A DNA stretch of 64,000 bases. It comes from Sphingobacterium prati (GTDB lineage: Bacteria > Bacteroidota > Bacteroidia > Sphingobacteriales > Sphingobacteriaceae). The notes under the pieces are model-generated. The model saw nothing but the letters and a program-made list of their open reading frames with translations. It ran no database searches and was not told where the DNA came from. The first letter of the stretch is position 1, and every line of letters begins with the position of its first letter. Shown piece after piece: positions 18,153 to 27,791 of the stretch. A program made the translations under genes and the position numbers. The stretch lies in assembly GCF_013167215.1 (NCBI RefSeq), contig NZ_JABJWY010000032.1, positions 62,001 through 126,000 on the forward strand. Direction: 5' to 3'.

Positions 18153-21100
18153 ATGAATAAATTTCTAATTCTACCACTCGCACTTGGAATTGCCTATCAG
18201 GGACAAGCATTTCCTAACAAAAAGCCTTTTTTGTTTACTATTGGAAGTAGTGTCTTTCAGGAGCAAGTCACAGGGACAGTAGTTGCGAACAATGGCGTGC
18301 CTGTTGCAGGAGTAACAGTTAAAAACGTTCAATCAGGAAAAACAGCAATGACTGATGCACGGGGACAATTTCAATTGTCTGCCAGAAAAGGTGAAACCTT
18401 GCGTTTCAGTTTTGTCGGGTACAAGTCCCTCGATCAGCAGGTGACGGGCAATAGCCTTTCCGTGACGTTAGCCGAAGATGCCAGTCAATTGGAGGAAGTC
18501 GTGGTGGTTGGTTATGGTACACAGCGGAAGAGTACAGTTTCTGGGGCTGTTGCTGCCACGGATCTGAAAGGTACAAACAGCCGTTCAATGGCCGGAATAG
18601 GAGAAGTGCTTCAAGGGAAGACACCTGGTGTTACAGTAACAGCAGAGGGGGGAGATCCTACTTCGAAACCAAGTATCAATATCCGTGGTATGGGTGGTAT
18701 CAATGGTGAACAACCGTTATACGTTGTCGATGGTGTACTCCAGGCAAGAGCTCCAGAACTCAATCCCAACGATATCCAAGATATCAGCGTATTGAAAGAT
18801 GCAGCGGCCGCGGTCTATGGAGCGCGTGCCTCTGGCGGTGTTATTTTGATTACGACAAAAGGAGGTAAGAACGGTGATTTGAAGATTGATTTTGAGGCTA
18901 AGTATGGTGTACAAAAAGCACATAATCTACTGCAATCGCTGAATGCGGCAGATCGGGCAATGATCTCTAATTTGGCCGCTGATAATGCCGGTGTAGCACG
19001 CGATCCGGCTTTTGACGCTGCAAAAAATCCCGATGGGCAGATTACCCGTACCGATTGGGTAGATGAAATTTTCCGTACAGCACGTACACAGGATTATAAT
19101 ATATCTGCAAGCGCTGGCAATGAAAAGTCTTCTTTTTACACAGGGTTCAATTACCGAAATGCTGAGGGTATATTGATTAATACCTATACCAAGCGATATA
19201 ATTTTCGTGTGAATTCGCAGACCCAGGTAACACCATGGTTGAAATTGGGCGAAAATATTTCCTACTCCTTTACCAATGGACAGGGCGCCAATACAAGCTC
19301 GGGTTATACAGGCGCAGTATTATCCGCGATTCACTATCCAAGGAATGTATCTGTTTATGATGCCGCAGGCAAGTTTTCGGGACTTCCAGAAAAATATGGT
19401 CCCGGATCTTACGGTGATGTCATCAATCCGGTAGCTTATCTGATGCGATTGGATGTCAATAATCCAGTGCACAATCTATTGATCAACCCGTATGTTGAGT
19501 TTAAATTGCTTCCCGGGTTGAGGTTTAAGTCAAATTTTGCCTATACAAAGCAATTCACTGATTTCAAAGAATTTACCGCACGAATCCCAGAGATTGGAAA
19601 ACCTTCTTTGTCCAATTCACTTGCAGTCAATACCAATCGTCTGACAGATATCTTGGCTGAGCAGACATTGACGTACGAAAAAGATTTTGGTTTACACCAT
19701 TTCGACGCCCTGGCAGGATACATGTATCAAAAAACGACAGAGAATTACAGTAACGTGGTGGGCGAAAATTTCGATGATGAAGCCAAAAACTACCGTTACT
19801 TAGTCAATGCCGGACGTATTAAGCCGATCGAAGATGGTAAGCTTGAGCAATCTTTAATTTCTTACCTCTTACGTGCAAACTACAATTACGACAATCGTTA
19901 TATGTTGACCTTGATCGGGCGTCGGGATGGTACTTCATTGGTGGCAAAAGATAACAGATTCCAAAATTACGGTTCTATTTCTGGAGCTTGGGCAATCCAT
20001 CGTGAGGCATTTCTTTCGGATTCCGAAGTAATCAATACCTTGAAATTAAGAGGAAGTTATGGTATTTTAGGTAATCTGGGATCGTTGACTTCTACGGCTG
20101 TAAGTCCGTTATTACAGCGTGTAGACAATTGGGTGGGTAAAATACCAACGTTAATGCCAGGATATGTGGAAAAAATCATGGGCAATCCTATATTGACCTG
20201 GGCGCAATCGAAGCAGACGAATATTGGTTTAGATATCGGTGTATTAAATAATCGTTTGACCCTGAATGCGGATTATTTCGTTAAGCGGACAGATCGGATG
20301 TTGATGGACATCGCATTAGCAGGGACAACTGGTATGCAGACGAAAACTGTCAATGGTGGACGTGTTACGGACAAAGGAATTGAACTCGCTGTGACCTATA
20401 GCAGCAAATCAGACGCAGCCTTCCAATATGATATTTCAGCTTCAGTCAATAAGATCTCCAATAATGTGGATTATCTAATTGATGATTTCCCTCGAATAAC
20501 CTCGCAGGTAGACTATCGTGGCATCCTGAAACCTTTGTTGACCGAACCCGGTCAGCCACTGTATTCATATTATGGTTTAGAAACTGCTGGTCTTTTTAGA
20601 TCCAATCAGGATGCTGAGCAATATAAAAACAGTGTTGGGACAAAAATTCAACCGAATGCCCAGGCTGGAGACATGAAATTTGTCGACCAAAACGGGGATG
20701 GTAAGATCGATGATAATGACCGTGTATTTTTGGGCAGTGCTTATCCGAATTTTAATTATGGTTTGACTTTTAACAGTAGCTATAAGAATTTTGACGTCAA
20801 TATCTTTTTCCAGGGGGTACAAGGTAATAAACTATTTAACAGTTTGAAATATACCGGTTTGAATGCCGCATCCGGACAGCCTTATAACATGTTTGAGGAA
20901 ATTAAGAATGCATATTCAGAGAGCAATCCAAATTCAGATATACCACGTGTGTCGGTAAAAGACCCCAATGGTAACTTCTCGAATGTGTCAGATTTCTATG
21001 TAGAAAATGGATCATATCTACGTTTAAAAAACCTGACCCTAGGCTATACGCTGCCGCGGGAGCTGACACAAAGGTATAAGGTGCAGAAGTTGAGGTTCTT

Positions 21101-21239
21101 TGCTTCGGCAAGCAACCTGTTTACCGTGACGAAATATACGGGAATGGATCCTGAGGTAGGAATGAACAATTATGGTGTGGATGCAGGCCGCTATCCACAA
21201 TCGCGTACTTTCCTATTGGGAGCAGCTGTTACCTTTTAA
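18153..21239 (+). CDS. SusC-family TonB-dependent transporter
   Basis: Outer-membrane import channel of 1028 residues that pairs with the SusD-like lipoprotein encoded next. Domains in order are: an N-terminal export signal (about 1-20), a carboxypeptidase-regulatory-like beta domain (about 40-110, TGTVVANNGVPVAGVTVKN), a TonB box region (LEEVVVVGYG), a plug with NIRGMGGINGEQPLYVVDG and YGARASGGVILITTKGG, and a 22-strand barrel ending in aromatic LLGAAVTF. No STN signalling domain is present, so ECF/FecR control is not expected. The cargo is unknown; the operon's last gene encodes a phosphodiesterase-phosphatase, which points to a phosphorylated substrate. Confidence 0.93.
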   Translation: MNKFLILPLALGIAYQGQAFPNKKPFLFTIGSSVFQEQVTGTVVANNGVPVAGVTVKNVQSGKTAMTDARGQFQLSARKGETLRFSFVGYKSLDQQVTGNSLSVTLAEDASQLEEVVVVGYGTQRKSTVSGAVAATDLKGTNSRSMAGIGEVLQGKTPGVTVTAEGGDPTSKPSINIRGMGGINGEQPLYVVDGVLQARAPELNPNDIQDISVLKDAAAAVYGARASGGVILITTKGGKNGDLKIDFEAKYGVQKAHNLLQSLNAADRAMISNLAADNAGVARDPAFDAAKNPDGQITRTDWVDEIFRTARTQDYNISASAGNEKSSFYTGFNYRNAEGILINTYTKRYNFRVNSQTQVTPWLKLGENISYSFTNGQGANTSSGYTGAVLSAIHYPRNVSVYDAAGKFSGLPEKYGPGSYGDVINPVAYLMRLDVNNPVHNLLINPYVEFKLLPGLRFKSNFAYTKQFTDFKEFTARIPEIGKPSLSNSLAVNTNRLTDILAEQTLTYEKDFGLHHFDALAGYMYQKTTENYSNVVGENFDDEAKNYRYLVNAGRIKPIEDGKLEQSLISYLLRANYNYDNRYMLTLIGRRDGTSLVAKDNRFQNYGSISGAWAIHREAFLSDSEVINTLKLRGSYGILGNLGSLTSTAVSPLLQRVDNWVGKIPTLMPGYVEKIMGNPILTWAQSKQTNIGLDIGVLNNRLTLNADYFVKRTDRMLMDIALAGTTGMQTKTVNGGRVTDKGIELAVTYSSKSDAAFQYDISASVNKISNNVDYLIDDFPRITSQVDYRGILKPLLTEPGQPLYSYYGLETAGLFRSNQDAEQYKNSVGTKIQPNAQAGDMKFVDQNGDGKIDDNDRVFLGSAYPNFNYGLTFNSSYKNFDVNIFFQGVQGNKLFNSLKYTGLNAASGQPYNMFEEIKNAYSESNPNSDIPRVSVKDPNGNFSNVSDFYVENGSYLRLKNLTLGYTLPRELTQRYKVQKLRFFASASNLFTVTKYTGMDPEVGMNNYGVDAGRYPQSRTFLLGAAVTF

Positions 21240-21337
21240 TTTAAAATTTGGATAGATCAAGGATTAAATAAGGGTTTAAAGTCGGGAAACGAATGGTTAG
21301 ACTCGACCATCCTATGCATATTTAAATAAATACTCCA

Positions 21338-22894
21338 ATGAAAAAAATAACTCGAACTATATGTTTTGCCCTGCTTTTAGGAAGTATGGGAATATCTTTT
21401 CAATCTTGTACCAATAAATTGGATATCCTGCCTGAGGGCGCTCCTTCAAAGGCAAGTTTTTGGAAAACAAAAGAAGATGCGATAAAAGGAGCCAATGGGC
21501 TTTATTACCTCTATGATGAAGAAGATTTCTATGGCCGTGGATTTGCGTGGTTTATGAATGCCAGTGATGATATGGTTACTGGAAGAAACAATGCGCAGGC
21601 AGAGAATATCCGTACGTTTAACAGCAATTACATCGGCGGCGGTTACACAGAGTCACAATGGCAAATGCGTTATGCCATTATCAAACAGGCCAATGATGTT
21701 TTGCGCTATGTTCCTTCAATCTCCATGGATGAAGCGTTAAAGAAACGTATCTTGGGTGAAGCTAATTTTAATGCTGGTTATATGTACTTCCAGCTGGCTG
21801 CGAATTATGCGGATGAACGAGCAGGCGTACCTATTGTCACCGTTGAAAATATGGACAACGAAAAGGCTACACCAAGAGCGGCCAATATCGAAGAAAATTA
21901 TCATCATATAGAAAAGCTGCTGAAAGAGGCTGCTGATCAACTACCTTTTTTCAATGAACTGGAAGAAGCGGATTATGGCCGGGCGCATAAGGTGGCGGCA
22001 TGGGCTGTGCTTTCCAAAATGTACCTGTATAAGAAAGATTATAAAAACGCCATCCTCTATGCCGATATGGTGATCAATCAAGGCAAACGTGGATTAGAGA
22101 AATCTTTTACGGATGTTTTCAAAGCAGCGAATAACTGGGGATCCGAATACATCTGGTCTGTCACAAGCACAGCAGCAGGTACCGATGGTTGGGGATCTAT
22201 TTTACCGGGTGTTATGTTGACCAATGGAGCCTGGGGCCTATACAATGGCTGGGGCTACTATATGCCAACCAAAGAATTGTATGACTCCTATGAAGTCGGT
22301 GATGTGCGTCGGGAAGCAACGATTTTGAAGCCAGGGGATAAGTTTATGTTTTTTGGCAAAGAGCGGATATTTGAACCTGCAGGTTCAGCGACTTGTGATA
22401 TGCAGTTCAATAAATATATGGAGCCTTTCTCGCATACGGATCCAGTAAAAACGGGGCATGTGAGTCCTAATGGGAATCATATGGCGACGGATCTAAATGT
22501 GCCTTTGATCCGTTTTGCAGAAATATTACTTATTAAAGCAGAGGCTTCGATTATGCTCAACGGTGCCGGGGCCGGAGACAAAGAACTCAATATGATCCGT
22601 AATCGTGCCAACCTTACTGAAAAAACAGGGATGAGCTTGGACGATCTGAAACGCGAACGTCGTAATGAGCTGGCAGGCGAATTTGCGGATCGTCACCGCG
22701 ACTTAGTACGCTGGGGCGATGCGGAGGCAACCTATGCCAAACCACTCCATACCTATGCTATGGTGAACGGTTCAGGTATGCCAATTGAGTTTGCCGGTCG
22801 TAAGTTTGACCCGAAAATTCACCATGTATGGGCTGTGCCACGTAGGGAAGTGGATAATAGTGGAGGTCTGATTAAACAGAATCAAGGATGGTAA
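21338..22894 (+). CDS. SusD/RagB-family surface lipoprotein
   Basis: Substrate-binding lid of the SusC/D pair, anchored at the cell surface. A lipobox ends at C24 (ISFQSC). The 518 residues then show the typical alpha-helical TPR scaffold and the conserved SusD segments, including the N-terminal SKASFWKTKEDAIKGANGLY block, the helix RILGEANFNAGYMYF and a C-terminal VPRREVDNSGGLIKQNQGW typical of SusD ends. Its stop codon overlaps the start of the next gene by 7 bp, so translation is coupled to the fusion enzyme. Confidence 0.92.
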   Translation: MKKITRTICFALLLGSMGISFQSCTNKLDILPEGAPSKASFWKTKEDAIKGANGLYYLYDEEDFYGRGFAWFMNASDDMVTGRNNAQAENIRTFNSNYIGGGYTESQWQMRYAIIKQANDVLRYVPSISMDEALKKRILGEANFNAGYMYFQLAANYADERAGVPIVTVENMDNEKATPRAANIEENYHHIEKLLKEAADQLPFFNELEEADYGRAHKVAAWAVLSKMYLYKKDYKNAILYADMVINQGKRGLEKSFTDVFKAANNWGSEYIWSVTSTAAGTDGWGSILPGVMLTNGAWGLYNGWGYYMPTKELYDSYEVGDVRREATILKPGDKFMFFGKERIFEPAGSATCDMQFNKYMEPFSHTDPVKTGHVSPNGNHMATDLNVPLIRFAEILLIKAEASIMLNGAGAGDKELNMIRNRANLTEKTGMSLDDLKRERRNELAGEFADRHRDLVRWGDAEATYAKPLHTYAMVNGSGMPIEFAGRKFDPKIHHVWAVPRREVDNSGGLIKQNQGW

Positions 22895-24780
22895 GATTTT
22901 CAAAAACCTCTGCAAGTAGACTGGGAGCCTTATTAATAATCGCCGGTTTGTGTGGGGCACCTGTATGGTCCTCCGCACAAACGCTGAATGAGAAGTTTGA
23001 GCAGCTGATGTTCAACCGCGACAAGGGACGGGAAGGAATAATCCACTATGCGGGGCATAGTCACAACGACTATTGGCAGCCGCAACCGTTCTATACAGCT
23101 TACTATGCGGGGATGCAGTCCATCGAGGCGGATATTTTCCTCCGTGATGGAAAACTGATGGTAGCACATGAGACAAAGGAAATCAAAATGGAGAATACGC
23201 TCAATGCGCTTTACCTGGATCCTGTTGCCAAACTATACAAAAAAAATGGAGGAAAAGCATTTGCGGATAAGTCAAAGCACCTTCAACTTTTGATTGACAT
23301 AAAAGAAAATTACAAACAGCTATTGCCTGTGTTGATCAAAACACTTGAACAGTATGGTGATCTATTCAATCCGCTTAAAAATCCCAATGCTATTAAAGTA
23401 ATTGTGACTGGTGGAAGACCAAAACCCGATGGGTTTAAGGACTATCCCAAATGGCTGTTTTTTGATGGTGAAGTGAATTGGAACTATGATCCTGCAAGCC
23501 TAGCGCAAACAGGGTTGATCAGTGCTGATCTGAAGGACTACACGGATTGGAACGGAAAAGGGTTGCCTGAAAATATTCCAGCGATCAGGAAAGCGATCGC
23601 CAAGGCAGATTCATTGGGGTTGCCGTTCCGTTTTTATGGAACACACGATAGCCCAAATGCTTGGCAGCAACTGATTAATATGGGCGTGTATTGGATCAAT
23701 ACCGATCATCCCAAGACTTTAGAATTATTTCTTGATCAGCGTGAACGTTCATCTTTCCAATTAGCAAAACCACAGGCTATCTATACCCCAAGTTTTCAAT
23801 ATGACGGTCAGGATCGCAAGGTGAAACGGATTCTATTGTTAATTGGAGACGGAATGGGACTAGCCGCTGTAAAAGCAGCGACATTAGCCAATGGCGGTGC
23901 ACTCAATATGACACAGATCAAAACAGTCGGATTGTCACAGACTGAGGCATTGAATTCGGATAATACGGATTCTGCAGCCGGAGGGTCGGCCATCGCCGTA
24001 GGGCAGAAAGTAAATAACCGGGCCATTGCGGTAGATTCGAATGGTAAGTCACTTCCAAGCATTGCTGCGGTACTGGCTGATCATGGATGGAAAACAGGAG
24101 TAATCAGTATCGGTGATGTGACCGATGCTACGCCGGCTGTATTCTATGCACATCAGCAAGAACGGAATGAGAGTGAATCGATCTTAGGACAGTTTCAACA
24201 TTCCACCATGGGTTTCATTTTGGGAGGAAAACCAGATTGGTTGAAGAAGAAAAGTGACTGGAAAGGATACGCTGGTGTTTCGGTTGAGAAGGATCAGATC
24301 AATCAAGCCGGAGGTAAGCAAATGGTGTTTCTCTCAGATGAGCTGTTGAAGCCAGTGAAAGATGGTCGCCAAATGATTTTGAAACAGTCTATGCTGGACG
24401 GCATAAAGTTTCTGTCCCGCGATAACAAGCCATTCTTTCTGATGGCTGAATCTGCGCAGATTGATTATGCCGGTCACGCAAATGATCTCAAATATTCAGT
24501 CATGGAAACATTGGATTTTGATAAAACAGTAGCGGAAGCCCTCAAGATCGCCGATCAGGATCCGGAGATGCTGGTTGTAGTAACTGCTGATCATGAAACC
24601 GGGGGAATTACATTGCTCGATTCCGACCGTAAATCAGGGCGTGTGCTAGTTAATTTTAGTAGTAACGATCATACGAATGCTTTCGTTCCGGTATTTGCTT
24701 ACGGAGCTCGCTCCTTTTTATTCCGAGGAGTATACGATAATACCGCAATTTTCCACAAGCTTTTGGAAGCTGTAAAATAA
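22888..24780 (+). CDS. Secreted fusion: PLC-like phosphodiesterase domain + alkaline phosphatase
   Basis: A 630-residue exported protein (signal peptide about 1-31, ending SSAQ) with two catalytic modules. Residues about 50-290 form a PI-PLC/glycerophosphodiesterase-like barrel with HSHNDY (H57, H59), E80-A-D82 and AHE (H94), the usual metal and catalytic positions of that superfamily. Residues about 305-630 are a PhoA-type alkaline phosphatase with IGDGMG (D321), the nucleophile motif TDSAAGG (S362), TADHETGG (D568, H569) and NDHTNAF (H595). The inferred chemistry is cleavage of a phosphodiester and then release of phosphate from the product. It overlaps susD by 7 bp and ends the operon before a terminator. 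The substrate is not deducible. Confidence 0.88.
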   Translation: MVRFSKTSASRLGALLIIAGLCGAPVWSSAQTLNEKFEQLMFNRDKGREGIIHYAGHSHNDYWQPQPFYTAYYAGMQSIEADIFLRDGKLMVAHETKEIKMENTLNALYLDPVAKLYKKNGGKAFADKSKHLQLLIDIKENYKQLLPVLIKTLEQYGDLFNPLKNPNAIKVIVTGGRPKPDGFKDYPKWLFFDGEVNWNYDPASLAQTGLISADLKDYTDWNGKGLPENIPAIRKAIAKADSLGLPFRFYGTHDSPNAWQQLINMGVYWINTDHPKTLELFLDQRERSSFQLAKPQAIYTPSFQYDGQDRKVKRILLLIGDGMGLAAVKAATLANGGALNMTQIKTVGLSQTEALNSDNTDSAAGGSAIAVGQKVNNRAIAVDSNGKSLPSIAAVLADHGWKTGVISIGDVTDATPAVFYAHQQERNESESILGQFQHSTMGFILGGKPDWLKKKSDWKGYAGVSVEKDQINQAGGKQMVFLSDELLKPVKDGRQMILKQSMLDGIKFLSRDNKPFFLMAESAQIDYAGHANDLKYSVMETLDFDKTVAEALKIADQDPEMLVVVTADHETGGITLLDSDRKSGRVLVNFSSNDHTNAFVPVFAYGARSFLFRGVYDNTAIFHKLLEAVK

Positions 24781-24808
24781 AGTATTTAATTTCCTTTACA
24801 TTTTCAAA

Positions 24809-24845
24809 CCCCGTCTGTGTGTGAAGTCACAGCGGGGATTTTTTT
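24809..24845 (+). terminator. Terminator of the SusC/SusD/phosphatase operon
   Basis: Hairpin CCCCG-T-CTGTG paired with CACAG-CGGGG (one bulged T), loop of 8 nt, followed by a run of seven T residues, 28 bp after the stop codon. Confidence 0.85.
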
Positions 24846-24880
24846 GATAAAAAGCCTTTAAAAGGCGGCGATGGAATAAA

Positions 24881-26344
24881 TTACTCCTTGAACTCTTTTC
24901 CGGTATAGATGTCTATGTGATAATAATTATCTCCATTTCCCTTGTCTTTTACCCGTACTAGACCGCTTGGGTTGATTGTATCATAGCTTTTGGTCCCGAT
25001 CTGCTGTTTTGTTTTATTATTGTACAAGGTAAAAGGGCCATCTTTTTGCATCTGTAAGGCAAAGATCTGTTGTTTGCCATCCAAGATATCAATATGCTGA
25101 AAATTTGGCGGTAGATCCCATGTTTTGGTCTCGGCATTCCAGAGGCCCATGGTTGGATCCTGCTCTCCTTTTTTGATGTTGATAAGATATAATGCCTCAG
25201 TTTGATAGACGTATTTTATTTTTCCCGTTTTCCAATCTTTTTCAAGGGTATTCTTCGTAAACAACATATGCTTATCAGGCCAGACCAGATAACCTACCTG
25301 ATCCAAAATAAAGAAATCCTTGACGTTGATCTCATCCAATAAGTTGCCCTGCTTGTCAAGATACAGCCAGTCATAAGCCCATACCTCGTGGTCATAATTA
25401 AATCTCCCCAGAATAAAGTAAGGTGAATTGTTGACAGAATACACGAGAGAAACTTCTTTCAGGAAAGCCATCTGTGCTGCAGTAGCCTGTTTGATCTGTT
25501 TTGGCAAAGCTTTCTCATATTCCGGAAAAACATAGATGGCACCTGTGCTGTTGTCTTTTAACAATTTAGGCACTGTTGGTTTATAGCGATCCTGATTGAT
25601 GGAATCCAGCTGTAAAGGCTGGCCGTTCCAGAGCAAATCTATTTTATCGACACCGACCAGATTGGAAAAAATAGGCCGCTTATGTTGAATATCGTAGATC
25701 TCAAAACGATTTTCAGCAGGAGGAATATATCGGCCATTTTCCAAAATCATATCAATTTTTGTATTAAGCTTTTTTAGATGCTGATTTTTTAGTTCATAAA
25801 GATTCCCATTTAGGACGAAATGTTTATCATCCAGTTGGTATGCAGCCGAACTGTATTCGTTTTCGTCGTAGGGAACATCTTTGTCCAACAGGATCTGGTC
25901 GGTTTCAAGCACACGGATTTCTACCTTAACATAGGACGCTGTTTTTTTTATGCCACCGCCCATGATATTCCAGTCCCAGTTCCAGAAAGGCAGTTTTTTC
26001 TCATGTTCCCGACGTTTCATAAGCAGCGTCACTTGGCCTAGTGGTTGTAACCCAAGATCAGTATCAGAATAATTTTCGATAAAATCCCCCTTTGAATTAA
26101 TTAAAGCCTGCTGGTTCTTCTCATTTGAGACGATAGCATAGCCAGTGGAAGTGAAAGGTTCGGCTCCATAGAATTTTTGTGTCAGCTGCTTCCGGAGCGA
26201 GCTGTCCACATAGACAAATTGTTTGTCCTGGGTCTGCATCGGAATCCAATGGATAGATTTTAGCGATGAATTTATGGTGGACTCTTGTGCACAGGCTGTC
26301 ATACAAAGAATGGATATTAACCCTACTATTATTGATTTGATCAT
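24881..26344 (-). CDS. Hypothetical lipoprotein with WG-repeat-like N-terminal segment
   Basis: A 487-residue exported protein with a lipobox ending at C18 (LCMTAC). Near residues 55-95 the pattern of FTSTGYAIVSNEKNQQALIN followed by SKGDFIENY resembles one WG-type beta repeat, and similar short units (GLVRVKDKG) recur near the C-terminus. The middle is beta-rich without a recognised catalytic motif. I do not recognise a function. It is a single gene, convergent with the SusC/D/phosphatase operon, and its upstream region is shared with the divergent Fic gene. Confidence 0.6.
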   Translation of the reverse strand: MIKSIIVGLISILCMTACAQESTINSSLKSIHWIPMQTQDKQFVYVDSSLRKQLTQKFYGAEPFTSTGYAIVSNEKNQQALINSKGDFIENYSDTDLGLQPLGQVTLLMKRREHEKKLPFWNWDWNIMGGGIKKTASYVKVEIRVLETDQILLDKDVPYDENEYSSAAYQLDDKHFVLNGNLYELKNQHLKKLNTKIDMILENGRYIPPAENRFEIYDIQHKRPIFSNLVGVDKIDLLWNGQPLQLDSINQDRYKPTVPKLLKDNSTGAIYVFPEYEKALPKQIKQATAAQMAFLKEVSLVYSVNNSPYFILGRFNYDHEVWAYDWLYLDKQGNLLDEINVKDFFILDQVGYLVWPDKHMLFTKNTLEKDWKTGKIKYVYQTEALYLINIKKGEQDPTMGLWNAETKTWDLPPNFQHIDILDGKQQIFALQMQKDGPFTLYNNKTKQQIGTKSYDTINPSGLVRVKDKGNGDNYYHIDIYTGKEFKE

Positions 26345-26580
26345 TTTTTTTCTTTTTAATTGAAAGCGTTAGCTGTTAAAAGAGCAACGAAAAGTTTTGT
26401 ATACTCATTATGCCAATGCAACGCTTTATGACAGGATCCATGTTAAATACAGGGATCCTGAGGCTAAAGTAGACGAAAATTGCCTTTGGAAAAATAGCCG
26501 AATTCAGTGATTATAAAGCGACTTGATTGGTTGCTGGACAGCCATGTTAAGCTCGTTTGTTCCTGTATTATTTTTTCGAT
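26345..26580. other. Gap between the lipoprotein gene and the Fic operator region
   Basis: No coding frame is supported. It holds a short inverted repeat (CAGGATCC at 26432-26439 and GGATCCTG at 26453-26460) of unknown meaning. The promoter of the minus-strand lipoprotein gene should be here but no clear box was found. Confidence 0.4.
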
Positions 26581-26655
26581 GAGCCGATTAAATTGGCTAA
26601 TCGGCTCAAAATTTGCTTATATTTGAGCCGATTAGAGTTTAAAATCGGCTCAAAT
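26581..26655 (+). promoter_or_regulatory. Twin palindromic operator over the Fic promoter
   Basis: Two inverted repeats with identical 9-9-9 geometry, GAGCCGATT-N9-AATCGGCTC, lie at 26581-26607 and 26625-26651, offset by exactly 44 bp. The second extends to 13-bp perfect arms (26621-26655) and runs into the ATG of the Fic gene. Between them is a consensus promoter: TTG at 26593-26595, a 22-bp spacer and TATATTTG at 26618-26625. The -33 box lies in the spacer of the first palindrome and the -7 box touches the left arm of the second, a layout expected for repression. The Fic protein has its own C-terminal winged-helix domain, so autoregulation is a natural inference. Confidence 0.75.
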
Positions 26656-27754
26656 GTATAATTGGCAATATAAAGAATGGCCCCATTTCAGCTATAGTAT
26701 CGAAGATATTCTACCTATAGCTGTTGCATTTGCTAAAGAAATGGGAGAGCTAAATGGTTTGTTAACAGGATTAAATGCGGAACTAAAACAGGAAGCGTTT
26801 ATGGAGATTCTGATCGCTGAGGCAATGAAAACTTCAGAGATCGAGGGCGAATATATGAGCAGAGAGGACGTAATGTCCTCCATCAAAAGAAATCTTGGCA
26901 TTAAAGACGACGTAGTCGTTCATGACCAAAGAGTTACTGGTGTTGCGAAATTGATGACAACCGTACGGGAGAGTGCGGTAAAAGAATTAAGCGTCGATTT
27001 GATCCAGCAGTGGCATGCCATACTTATGGCAGGATTTCCGAAAATTAATGCCGGAGTATGGCGTACAGGTGATAAACCTATGCAGATAATTTCCGGCTCA
27101 TATGGTAAAGAAGTTGTCCATTATGAAGCTCCCCCATCTGTTGTTGTTCCGAAAGAGATGGAGCAACTGGTTCACTGGTTTAAATCCTATGAAATTAAAG
27201 AGTCGGAGTATATTATCGGCGCCCTGACTAAGACAGCTATTGTCCATTTGTATTTTGAATCTATTCATCCTTTTGAAGATGGGAATGGACGGATCGGAAG
27301 AGCGCTGGCAGAATACACTTTATCCAATACATTACAGGCCCCTGTCTTGTTGTCGATATCAAAGACGATTGAAAAAAATAAGCAGGCTTATTATGAAAAT
27401 CTAAAAATTGCTCAGGCTAGCTTGGATATTACAAGTTGGATAGGCTACTTTACCCAAGTTATTTTAGAATCTCAAAAAGAAGCAAAAGAACTGATTGAGT
27501 TTACAGTAATAAAAGCAAAGTTTTTTGATCGTAACCGGGATTTATTGAATGAGCGGCAAATGAAGGTTATTAATCGCATGCTCGAACAGAGAATTGAAGG
27601 ATTTGTCGGTGGTATGACCGCAAAAAAGTATATGTCCATTACGAAGACCTCAAAAGCTACTGCGACAAGGGACCTGCAATACCTGCAAGAGCATGGTATA
27701 GTTGAACAAATTGGGCTTGGAAGATCAGTGCGTTATGAACTTATACTTAGTTAG
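26654..27754 (+). CDS. Fic-family protein with N-terminal DUF4172-like domain and C-terminal winged helix
   Basis: Fic enzymes transfer AMP or related groups to target-protein hydroxyls. The 366 residues show an N-terminal segment typical of this subgroup (YNWQYKEWPHFSY), an autoinhibitory motif T60-xxx-E64-G65 within MKTSEIEGEYM, the complete catalytic loop HPFEDGNGRIGR (H205 to R216) and a C-terminal winged-helix DNA-binding region (about 310-366, KTSKATATRDLQYLQ). With the inhibitory helix ahead of the catalytic core it is a class II Fic protein, expected to be held inactive by E64. No antitoxin gene is adjacent. The promoter carries two matching palindromes, likely its own binding sites. 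Confidence 0.92.
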   Translation: MYNWQYKEWPHFSYSIEDILPIAVAFAKEMGELNGLLTGLNAELKQEAFMEILIAEAMKTSEIEGEYMSREDVMSSIKRNLGIKDDVVVHDQRVTGVAKLMTTVRESAVKELSVDLIQQWHAILMAGFPKINAGVWRTGDKPMQIISGSYGKEVVHYEAPPSVVVPKEMEQLVHWFKSYEIKESEYIIGALTKTAIVHLYFESIHPFEDGNGRIGRALAEYTLSNTLQAPVLLSISKTIEKNKQAYYENLKIAQASLDITSWIGYFTQVILESQKEAKELIEFTVIKAKFFDRNRDLLNERQMKVINRMLEQRIEGFVGGMTAKKYMSITKTSKATATRDLQYLQEHGIVEQIGLGRSVRYELILS

Positions 27755-27791
27755 ACGACCGATTTTAAAAGAATAGATTCAAGCGATATCA

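Noticed and set aside
26432..26460. CAGGATCC/GGATCCTG inverted repeat between the lipoprotein and Fic genes
   Set aside because: Arms are 8 bp with a 13-nt loop, there is no T-run, and it is not placed like a terminator or operator; probably chance.
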